A stretch of DNA of 64,000 nucleotides from Anaeroplasma bactoclasticum (GTDB taxonomy: Bacteria > Bacillota_I > Bacilli_A > Acholeplasmatales > Anaeroplasmataceae). Of the stretch, positions 37,576-44,151 are shown one piece after another. Under the pieces are notes generated by a model. The model was not told the origin of the DNA. It did not search any database and worked only from the letters and a program-made list of their open reading frames with translations. Each line of letters starts with the position of its first letter. The first letter of the stretch is position 1. Where the stretch lies: NCBI RefSeq assembly GCF_003550015.1, contig NZ_QXEV01000001.1:62001-126000 (forward strand), written 5' to 3'. The position numbers were made by a program, and so were the translations under genes.

Positions 37576-37602
37576 AAACCGTGCAAAAAGGTGCAGTTTA
37601 TG
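37548..37602. repeat. Short direct repeat at the pseudogene end
   Basis: TGCAAAAAGGTGCAATTTATG (37548-37568) recurs at 37582-37602 with one change, offset 34 bases, straddling the pseudogene stop. Confidence 0.6.
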
Positions 37603-37611
37603 GAAAAATGA

Positions 37612-37680
37612 TGTGGATCATTTCCCAAAATAGCCCATCTATGAGTACATCGTCGAGACGGTTTGTTACCTTGTCAAACG
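37612..37680 (+). pseudogene. Second remnant resembling an rlmD/rumA C-terminus
   Basis: The frame reads VDHFPK, a stop, PIYEYIVETVCYLVKR, and a TAG. RumA-family C-termini read like VDMFPHTxHVETVCLL, so spacing and residues fit. With the 35.4-kb remnant it brackets the ATPase and kinase genes. Too short to prove. Confidence 0.35.
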
Positions 37681-37782
37681 TTAGTGCATTGCTTGGAAAG
37701 AAATAATCGAAATATAACAAAACATCGGTATGTCTTTTATCTTTAAAAGATATCCACTAGCATAATCGGCAATCAAACGATT

Positions 37783-37811
37783 AAACGGCAAAATATATGC
37801 CGTTTTTTCTT
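37783..37811 (+). terminator. Terminator between the kinase pseudogene and fic
   Basis: AAACGGCA-aaatata-TGCCGTTT then TTTTCTTTT. Confidence 0.88.
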
Positions 37812-37834
37812 TTGAGCTTTCTGTTTATATTTTG

Positions 37835-37860
37835 CCGATAATATTGTATAATAATATCGG
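37835..37860 (+). promoter_or_regulatory. 26-bp palindrome over the fic -10 box
   Basis: CCGATAATATT-gtat-AATAATATCGG (one mismatched pair) with the -10 TATAAT at 37847-37852 in its centre. A repressor here would block the promoter; the HTH of the Fic protein itself is the obvious candidate. Confidence 0.6.
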
Positions 37861-37870
37861 TGGTGAAGAT

Positions 37871-38761
37871 ATGAACTATAAGACAGTTAAAGAATTATCT
37901 TTAGAATGGAATATTTCAGAAAGAAGTATTAGAGATTATTGTAATAAAGGAAGAATACCTGGCGCAGTATTGAACGGGAAGACATGGTTGATTCCAGAAG
38001 ATGCAGTAAAACCAAATAGACAAATTAGACATACTAACACAAAAAAGAAATTATTAGATATTTTAAAATTGGAAAAAGATACTAAAAGATCTGGTGGGAT
38101 ATATCATGAGCTTCAAATTGAAATGACATATAATTCTAATCATATTGAAGGATCACAGCTTACCTATGATGAAACTAGGTATATTTTTGAAACTAAAACT
38201 ATTAATTCTAATAATACTATAAAAGTTAATGATATTATTGAAACAATTAATCATTTTAGATGTATTGATTTAGTAATTGATATGGCTAATTATAAACTAA
38301 CTGAATCAATGATTAAACAGTTTCATTTTGTTTTAAAAAACAACTCTATCGACTCTTTAGATCCAACATTCATGGTTGGAAATTATAAATTAAAAGAAAA
38401 TGTTGTAGGGGGTATTGATACAACATCACCTGATAAGGTATCTATGGAGATGAAGAGATTATTAGATAATTATAATTCTAAAAAAGAAGTAACAATAGAA
38501 GATATAATTGAATTTCATCATGATTTTGAAACAATTCATCCATTTCAAGATGGTAATGGAAGAGTAGGAAGATTGATAATGCTCAAAGAATGTTTAAAAT
38601 ATAATTATGTTCCTATTATCATAACTGATGATATAAAAATGTTCTATTATAGAGGGTTAAAGAACTGGAATGAAGAACGAGGATGGTTAATTGACACTTG
38701 CCTTTCGGGTCAAGATAGAGTAAAGGAATTATTATCTTTGTTTAAAATAGATTTTGAATAA
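37871..38761 (+). CDS. Fic-domain protein with N-terminal HTH
   Basis: 296 residues. ATG 37871 is used (GGTGGTGAAG upstream); TTG 37832 lies upstream of the -10. Residues 1-50 form a MerR/excisionase-type helix-turn-helix (VKELSLEWNISERSIRDYC). The inhibitory motif S-N-H-I-E-G is at residues 89-94, a class II arrangement N-terminal to the Fic core. The catalytic motif HPFQDGNGRVGR at 223-234 is complete, so nucleotidyl (usually AMP) transfer to a target hydroxyl is expected. No antitoxin gene is adjacent; it could be self-contained and autoregulated. Confidence 0.88.
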   Translation: MNYKTVKELSLEWNISERSIRDYCNKGRIPGAVLNGKTWLIPEDAVKPNRQIRHTNTKKKLLDILKLEKDTKRSGGIYHELQIEMTYNSNHIEGSQLTYDETRYIFETKTINSNNTIKVNDIIETINHFRCIDLVIDMANYKLTESMIKQFHFVLKNNSIDSLDPTFMVGNYKLKENVVGGIDTTSPDKVSMEMKRLLDNYNSKKEVTIEDIIEFHHDFETIHPFQDGNGRVGRLIMLKECLKYNYVPIIITDDIKMFYYRGLKNWNEERGWLIDTCLSGQDRVKELLSLFKIDFE

Positions 38762-38763
38762 AG

Positions 38764-38835
38764 TGGAGCACTTCTAAAAATCTTGAAGCATATGACGAGC
38801 CAATCACACTACTAGTTCGCAAGAATACTAAATAA
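38764..38835 (+). pseudogene. Short C-terminal gene remnant after fic
   Basis: In the frame beginning at 38764 the sequence reads TSKNLEAYDEPITLLVRKN...K then TAA, protein-like with no start. It looks like the end of a lost gene; I cannot name the family. Confidence 0.3.
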
Positions 38836-38967
38836 AATGTTAAAAAAGTGGCTTAAATACTGAACTTTTTGGGTGCTCTAAATTTGGAGTAGTACTTTAA
38901 AATTAGGGCTATCAATTTCGAGTAGTACTACCTTTCAATAAAGCGTAGTAATCGCTATAAACGAATT

Positions 38968-38998
38968 GTAGTACCTACCTATAAACAGAGTAGTAAAA
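38968..38998. repeat. Left inner inverted repeat of the ISL3-like element
   Basis: Contains TAGTACCTACCTATAAAC then TAGTAAAA; inverted partner at 40489-40521. Confidence 0.7.
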
Positions 38999-39060
38999 CG
39001 ACGAAAAGGCATGTTTGATTACATGCCTTTTTTGTCGTCTAGCCATAGTATTTTTATTAA

Positions 39061-40413
39061 TTATTTTTCTTTTTTATAAGGCTTTCTTTTCTTACCAATA
39101 GCCTTATTAGTTGTTGGTTTTCTATCAGCTTGAATAGGTTCTGTTTTATTAATGGAAAACATAATCCTGTTTCTTAATCTTTGAAAGTTTGTATATCCAT
39201 TTGATACTTTAATTATTGTTTTAATGTCACTATTTTTACGTTCTAAATTCCCATTGGATATTCTATACCCATTGAGCCTAAAAAATGAATTAATTATTTC
39301 AACTTTCCATTCGTTTAATAGGTATCTAAATTTGTTATATTCTTTTATGCCACAAGTTCTAAATGCTTCATATATTTCATCGAATCTTTCCGCGGCATTT
39401 TCGTATGAAGCTGTTAAATTAAATTCTCTATAAGCTTCTTTTAAGTAATACGCCACTTTTAATTCGTCGCTGACTTTTAACATAGTTTCAATCAGTAGTG
39501 CAATAGTCATGGTTTGGTGAGTTTTTCTTATTTCTATTGTGACACTTGGATCTTTGATATTCTTTAATAAAAGCTTCCAAAATTTTTTAAAGTACCAATA
39601 GTAATAAGAATTCTCCTTTTTCAAATTCTCAAAACTTTTCATAATTCGAATCCTTACTTTATTAAAGGCTTCATTTAGGTTTTTAATTACATGAAAAGAA
39701 TCAGCACAAACAGCAGAATAAGGTAGACATAGCCTAGAAATATCGCGATAATTCCTATATAAATCCATAGATACAGCAAATACCTTTTCTTTTTCTTCTA
39801 TAGGTATTTTAGCAAAATAATCAATTAAGTAATTCTTATGTCTACAATCAAGAACATCAATTATCTTATGATTAATAGGATCATATAATACGCAGCAATA
39901 ATTATATTTTGATACCTTCTTGATATATACCTCATCAATAGCCAAGACTTCTGGTAGATGTCCTCTTTTTATATCCACTTTCTTGTCAAAAAGATTTTGA
40001 ACATAAGTAGTAGATACACCATATCTTTTCGCAACAGAAGTAAATGTAGCATTAATATCTTTTAATTCTTCTAAAATCAATACATCGTTAATATGTGTAC
40101 TCTTTCTCCCTTGTAAAATAAATGGATTATCTTGTTGAAAATAAGAGAGACAATCATCACATTTATAAACATGATAATATAGTTTAATTCTGATGTCTTG
40201 TTCATTCTTATTCGCATGAATAAATTCTCTAGATTTAGTACCTCTAGAAATAGTATTTTTAGAATCACAGTAAGGGCATTTAACATTAGTTTCTTTCTTT
40301 AAATGTAAAACTATGATATGATTGAAATTACCTTGATCATAATCCTCTGAACATTTATCTAAATCAAATAAATCAGGATTAACTCCAAGGTGTTTAATGG
40401 AATCAAATTCCAT
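39061..40413 (-). CDS. ISL3-family transposase
   Basis: 450 residues, full length. N-terminal zinc finger (CPYCDSKN and CDDCLSYF), HTH (TFTSVAKRYGVSTTYVQNLF), then the DDE domain: first Asp in LPEVLAIDEVYIKK, second in SMDLYRNYRDISRL or nearby ADSFHVIKNLNEAFNKVR, and Glu in the C-terminal NGNLERKNSDIKTI. Strong RBS (AGGAGGAT on the minus strand). No lesion visible, so it is probably active. Basic C-terminal tail. Confidence 0.93.
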   Translation of the reverse strand: MEFDSIKHLGVNPDLFDLDKCSEDYDQGNFNHIIVLHLKKETNVKCPYCDSKNTISRGTKSREFIHANKNEQDIRIKLYYHVYKCDDCLSYFQQDNPFILQGRKSTHINDVLILEELKDINATFTSVAKRYGVSTTYVQNLFDKKVDIKRGHLPEVLAIDEVYIKKVSKYNYCCVLYDPINHKIIDVLDCRHKNYLIDYFAKIPIEEKEKVFAVSMDLYRNYRDISRLCLPYSAVCADSFHVIKNLNEAFNKVRIRIMKSFENLKKENSYYYWYFKKFWKLLLKNIKDPSVTIEIRKTHQTMTIALLIETMLKVSDELKVAYYLKEAYREFNLTASYENAAERFDEIYEAFRTCGIKEYNKFRYLLNEWKVEIINSFFRLNGYRISNGNLERKNSDIKTIIKVSNGYTNFQRLRNRIMFSINKTEPIQADRKPTTNKAIGKKRKPYKKEK

Positions 40414-40488
40414 AAAAAATATCCTCCTCTTAAATTAATGACTAGACATCAATATTATAAGGGGAGGATTCTTTTTATATATTAATAT

Positions 40489-40521
40489 TTTTACTACAAA
40501 TTGTTTATAGGTATGTACTAC
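40489..40521. repeat. Right inner inverted repeat of the ISL3-like element
   Basis: Reverse complement reads GTAGTACATACCTATAAAC then TAGTAAAA, matching 38968-38998. Confidence 0.7.
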
Positions 40522-40599
40522 TTGAAATTTAGAATTAATTTTACTACTTTCGTTTATAGGTAGTATAGCTACTATTCGAAATTTAGATTATCGATAAAG

Positions 40600-40627
40600 A
40601 CAAGGTTGTAATAGCCTTGTTTTTTTA
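40600..40627 (+). terminator. Terminator-like hairpin beside the IS right end
   Basis: ACAAGG-ttgtaatag-CCTTGT then TTTTTT; no gene on this strand directly upstream, so it may end a gene interrupted by the IS. Confidence 0.7.
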
Positions 40628-40694
40628 TATATACTTTCACTTTATAGCATAACAAGTGTAAAACTCAGGATATATTCATTCTAAATAACTCTCT

Positions 40695-40725
40695 AGAAGC
40701 AAGGATATATGGTTTTGCTTCTTTT
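40695..40725 (+). terminator. Second hairpin with short T-run, orphan
   Basis: AGAAGCAA (40695-40702) with TTGCTTCT (40715-40722), then TTT. The 40621-40763 interval otherwise holds only the TATAAT (40735-40740) of the next gene. Confidence 0.5.
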
Positions 40726-40763
40726 AATATGTGCTATAATAATGTAAAGACTAGGGTGATACA

Positions 40764-41417
40764 ATGAAGAAAAAGGTGTATGGTTCATTATTATTAAATC
40801 TATTTACAACGATATCCGTTATTGTTTGTGCAATTATTTTATCTATAAGAGGGCCAAAAACATTTAGAATGTTTACAACACAATCTAATATTGTTAGTGG
40901 TATAGTTGCTGCAATAATAGTAGTATTTGATATTTTAATATTGTTAAAAAAATACAATGAAATACCAAACTGGTTAAAGATTGTTAAAATGATTGCTACT
41001 ACAGGAGTAACATTAACATTCTTTGTTGTAGTGTTTTATTTAGGCTTTGTTGCTGTAGCTGAAGGATATAGCTATTTCATTTTATTTAGAAGTACAAATA
41101 TATGTTTTCATTTATTAACGCCTATATCAGCAATCTTATCATTTATATTATTTGAAGGAAGAAGTAATATAAAATTTAAATATACATTCTTTAATATGGT
41201 ACACATGATTTGTTATGCTATTTTCTATACTATTAATGTATTTACACATTTAAATAGTGATGGGAGTGTGAATAAAGATTATGATTGGTATTATTTTGTA
41301 TTAGGTGAGAATTGGACATATATATTTGCTGTTTTGGGAATACTTATAGTAACCTATGGTATTGGATTAGTATTATGGTTTACAAATAAGAAATTAGAAT
41401 TATTTAAAGAACAATAG
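40764..41417 (+). CDS. Six-TM membrane protein, Pr6Pr-like
   Basis: 217 residues with six hydrophobic helices. RMFTTQSNIVSG after helix 1 and FRSTNICFHLLTPI in the middle are the kind of Thr-x-Gln-Ser-Asn and His-x-x-x-Pro segments seen in the Pr6Pr family of bacterial six-TM proteins. Function of the family is not established. Stand-alone gene between two insertion sequences with its own promoter and terminator. Confidence 0.65.
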   Translation: MKKKVYGSLLLNLFTTISVIVCAIILSIRGPKTFRMFTTQSNIVSGIVAAIIVVFDILILLKKYNEIPNWLKIVKMIATTGVTLTFFVVVFYLGFVAVAEGYSYFILFRSTNICFHLLTPISAILSFILFEGRSNIKFKYTFFNMVHMICYAIFYTINVFTHLNSDGSVNKDYDWYYFVLGENWTYIFAVLGILIVTYGIGLVLWFTNKKLELFKEQ

Positions 41418-41427
41418 GTATTTTATT

Positions 41428-41461
41428 AGCATAGGTTATTTATTAGCCTATGCTTTTTTTG
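41428..41461 (+). terminator. Intrinsic terminator after the six-TM gene
   Basis: AGCATAGG (41428-41435) with CCTATGCT (41447-41454), then TTTTTTT. Confidence 0.9.
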
Positions 41462-41552
41462 TTTATTAGGAAATTGTATATTAAGCTTAATTTTATATTT
41501 ATAACGACAAAGAGCCTAGGGTTACCTAGGCTTTAAAACAAATTAATTCGAT

Positions 41553-41957
41553 TTAGTATTTCTTATATTTGTTTTTCTTTTTCCAAATATCTAAAGGTAC
41601 ATAATGTGGTTTACCACATTTTGGGCAGTATAGAATTGGGTATTTGTTTCCATCCCAAATTTCTTCAATCATTTCCCAGTCAACATCTTGTTCCTCATAA
41701 TCACATTTTAAGCATTTTAAATCAATGGTTTCATCATATATTTCTCTTTCAGCAAATTCATAAACTAGAGCCTTTGTCTTATCATCTAGTTTATTTATGT
41801 TTTCCTCAATTTTGACTAAAGGTTGACCATGGTCATCAAAGCCTTTGCCTTCCTCATACTCTAAGTCAAAATCTAAATCTTCATATGTATAGAAGAAGAT
41901 GGCTCTTCTTAGTTTTTCTTCTTTAGTTAATAATCTTTTCTTTGTTTCAAATTCCAT
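41553..41957 (-). CDS. Acidic zinc-ribbon protein, companion of the IS91-like transposase
   Basis: 134 residues. N-terminal basic stretch, long acidic middle (YEDLDFDLEYEEGKGFDD), then two Cys pairs (CLKC and CPKC, ~40 residues apart) forming a probable zinc ribbon, and a Lys-rich C-terminus. It starts 2 bases after the transposase stop, so the two are translationally coupled and probably move together. Not a standard IS91 component; role unknown (accessory DNA-binding factor?). Confidence 0.65.
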   Translation of the reverse strand: MEFETKKRLLTKEEKLRRAIFFYTYEDLDFDLEYEEGKGFDDHGQPLVKIEENINKLDDKTKALVYEFAEREIYDETIDLKCLKCDYEEQDVDWEMIEEIWDGNKYPILYCPKCGKPHYVPLDIWKKKNKYKKY

Positions 41958-41959
41958 AT

Positions 41960-43339
41960 TTATCCATCCTCCTTAGAATAGCCTACGAAGTAACAAAGGT
42001 CAGGAACAATTTCCAGTGTAGCTCCGCAGTGACAAAGTAGTGGGTCATATTTATATGATGAAATGAGTCTTACTCTCCAATTTAGATTAGACTTCATTTT
42101 GGCAATTTCTTTCCATTTGAAAAGTTTTGGTTGGTGCATTATGTCAAGGGAAGAATGATTAGCATAGAAGCCGTAATATCTAGTTGTATGAACGGCTTTG
42201 TTAGGTATATGAACAATTAATTTAGCTATAAAATCAAAAACAGACTCAGTAACATATTGTCTACCAATTTTATCATTTTCATTGATAATGGCATCATCTT
42301 CATGTGGGTCGTAATAATAGTATATCATTTTTGTATCTTTATTGTAGGAGATAATTCTTGATTCACTCATCGCAGGATGTCCTGCATATCTACAAACATA
42401 GTTTACAATCTTCTTGATTTGATTAGGATTTTTACATTCTTTTTGAGGAGCGTGAACATAGAAGCCTGATTCATTTTTCTTATATAATTCTTTCTTAATT
42501 TTGAAAAACTCATCTATATCATTTTTGTCATTTATCCCTTTAAGAAATTTATACATTCTTTTTAATAACTGGTTCATAAAAGATTTTCTTAAAGAATCAT
42601 AATTGAAATAAGAATATGGTTTTCTCTTTCCGTTTTTGTCGATAGTACATTCAGCAATCAAAGTATGGATATGAGGGTTAAATTTTAAATCTCTACCAAA
42701 AGTATGAAGAGTAGAGATAAAGCCTAAACGTTCGTTTCTTTTTCTGGCGGCTTTAGATTTACCTTGAATGAGATGAGTTAATACATCATTAACAGCTCCA
42801 AACAATTCATCGAATAGGTCCCTATATTTTTGAAAGAACCATCTAAGTTCTTCAGCAATAGTCCAAGTGATATGTCTATGAGGGGCATAGATACAAGTCT
42901 TAGATATTTCATTCGCTCTAGCATCTCTATATTTTTTGCCACAAGATACACAAAATCTAGAATGACAAGATAATCCTCTAACATAAATGTCGTGACAATT
43001 AGGGCATTCATAGAACAAGTAGCCACTATTGAAGTTTCTACAATTAATCATACTATCAACATTACTTAAAATAGCATCTCTTAGGGGAATACTCTTCCTA
43101 TTACAGTATTCGACAAAGTAACCCCAGTTATCTTTGAAAACTTCCTGAATGGTAATATGATTATTTTCTTTTCTAGCGTAAGCAAGATTATTAAGTTTAT
43201 TATATTCATTTTCATAAACATCCTGTCCAGCTTTAGCAGCATCTAAAAGAAGATGAGAAAGGTATCCTCTTTTAGCGTGAACATAATAAGGGTTAGATTT
43301 AATTTCTAAAGGTAAATAATCAGTTACGATAGAAGCCAT
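41960..43339 (-). CDS. IS91-family HUH transposase
   Basis: 459 residues. Start at 43339 (MASIVTDYLPLE) follows GTGGTGATTTT; the upstream in-frame Met at 43381 is unsupported. Zinc-binding region CPNC...CHSRFCVSCGKKYRD, then the HUH nuclease motif in FNPHIHTLIAE, and the tyrosine segment YVCRYAGHPAMSESRI with two Tyr, as in Y2/IS91-type rolling-circle transposases. Ends with CHCGATLEIVPDL. Intact. Confidence 0.9.
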   Translation of the reverse strand: MASIVTDYLPLEIKSNPYYVHAKRGYLSHLLLDAAKAGQDVYENEYNKLNNLAYARKENNHITIQEVFKDNWGYFVEYCNRKSIPLRDAILSNVDSMINCRNFNSGYLFYECPNCHDIYVRGLSCHSRFCVSCGKKYRDARANEISKTCIYAPHRHITWTIAEELRWFFQKYRDLFDELFGAVNDVLTHLIQGKSKAARKRNERLGFISTLHTFGRDLKFNPHIHTLIAECTIDKNGKRKPYSYFNYDSLRKSFMNQLLKRMYKFLKGINDKNDIDEFFKIKKELYKKNESGFYVHAPQKECKNPNQIKKIVNYVCRYAGHPAMSESRIISYNKDTKMIYYYYDPHEDDAIINENDKIGRQYVTESVFDFIAKLIVHIPNKAVHTTRYYGFYANHSSLDIMHQPKLFKWKEIAKMKSNLNWRVRLISSYKYDPLLCHCGATLEIVPDLCYFVGYSKEDG

Positions 43340-43488
43340 AAAATCACCACTATCTATAATACAGGAAAAAAGCCAAAACAAAAAGAGGGCAACGCCCTCT
43401 TAGAAGAATGGCAGAAAGATTTCTAATCTTTTGACATTCTATTTTTTATTAACAAAAGAAGAATAAATTCACTTTTTATTTTGGTTTA

Positions 43489-43517
43489 TTGACATAAATA
43501 AATAGTTAGTCTATACT
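43489..43517 (+). promoter_or_regulatory. Promoter of the TetR-ABC operon
   Basis: TTGACA (43489-43494), 17 bp, TATACT (43512-43517). Confidence 0.85.
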
Positions 43518-43521
43518 AACT
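43504..43521. promoter_or_regulatory. Iron-box-like operator A (AGTTAGT-ctat-ACTAACT)
   Basis: Perfect 7-base arms with a 4-base spacer, overlapping the -10. The same half-sites occur upstream of the DUF3793 operon and feo. Confidence 0.75.
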
Positions 43522-43522
43522 T

Positions 43523-43538
43523 CGTTAACAACGTTAAC
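43523..43538. promoter_or_regulatory. CGTTAAC direct repeat, candidate TetR autoregulatory site
   Basis: CGTTAAC-aa-CGTTAAC immediately downstream of the start point; each contains the palindrome GTTAAC. Unlike operator A, hence probably for the TetR protein. Confidence 0.5.
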
Positions 43539-43551
43539 AAAGGAGTTAAAA

Positions 43552-44142
43552 ATGGATACGAAAAATTTGATTATAAAGGTGTCAAAAGAAGAATTCATTT
43601 TAAAGGGTTTTAATGATGCATCTCTTAGAGTGATTGCTTCTAAGTGTCATATTAGTGCTACAGCTATATATAGACATTTTAAAAATAAAGAGGAGATATT
43701 TGATGCAGTTATAAAACCATTTATTGATTACTTTAGGGAAATGACAAATTATATTGAAGAAACAGATACTGAGTTTTTAAAAAATGATCAGGTTTCTGAG
43801 ATGTGGAATTTTGAACATGATGGTGGTTTTCAATATAAGCTTTTATTTGGTGAATATATGGATTTAGTTAAATTAATAGTTAAAGAAAGAAAATCCTGGT
43901 TAAAGGATTTTATAGTGAATTATGAATTTAATGCAACCATAAAATATATTCAAAAAATGAAATTAGAAGGATATAAACCAAATGATTTTAGCTTTGTTTC
44001 CTTTAAAGTATTATTAGATTCATATTTAGAAGCGTATCTTAATTTATTAAATCTAAAGTTAAAGAGTGAGGAGTTGTTAGAGGTTTGCAAGGAAATAAAT
44101 GATTTTTATACAGTAGGCTTTAGGCATTTGTTAGGTTTTTAG
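43552..44142 (+). CDS. TetR-family transcriptional regulator
   Basis: 196 residues. N-terminal HTH: EFILKGFNDASLRVIASKC, then HISATAIYRHFKNKEEIFDAV, the TetR DNA-binding pattern. The C-terminal ligand domain is unassignable. First gene of an operon with two ABC genes, 9 bases before the first, so it most likely senses a substrate or product of the transporter and represses its own promoter. Confidence 0.92.
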   Translation: MDTKNLIIKVSKEEFILKGFNDASLRVIASKCHISATAIYRHFKNKEEIFDAVIKPFIDYFREMTNYIEETDTEFLKNDQVSEMWNFEHDGGFQYKLLFGEYMDLVKLIVKERKSWLKDFIVNYEFNATIKYIQKMKLEGYKPNDFSFVSFKVLLDSYLEAYLNLLNLKLKSEELLEVCKEINDFYTVGFRHLLGF

Positions 44143-44151
44143 GAGGGTAAA

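Larger units (their letters stand above)
38878..40586 (-). mobile_element. ISL3-family insertion sequence (~1.7 kb)
   Basis: Outer ends CTAAATTTGGAGTAGTA (38878-38894) and TACTATTCGAAATTTAG (40570-40586) are inverted (15 of 17). Inner inverted repeats at 38968-38998 and 40489-40521 share TACCTATAAAC and TAGTAAAA. Each end thus carries two versions of the same ~60-base block. No flanking 8-bp duplication (TGGGTGCT versus ATTATCGA). Transposase is on the minus strand. Confidence 0.75.
41509..43440 (-). mobile_element. IS91-like HUH element with companion gene
   Basis: Transposase plus a zinc-ribbon ORF, bracketed by hairpins: AGCCTAGG-gtta-CCTAGGCT (41513-41532) at the 3' side and, at the 5' side, AAGAGGGC-aac-GCCCTCTT (43383-43401) and a longer imperfect hairpin (43406-43439). 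IS91-type elements lack terminal inverted repeats and use subterminal hairpins, so exact ends are my estimate. Confidence 0.6.

Noticed and set aside
40077-40286. Second minus-strand frame in the ISL3 transposase
   Set aside because: Frame shadow; the main 450-residue frame is intact and carries all motifs.
38870-40594. Target-site duplication for the ISL3 element
   Set aside because: Flanking octamers TGGGTGCT and ATTATCGA do not match, so either the ends are misjudged or the site has decayed.
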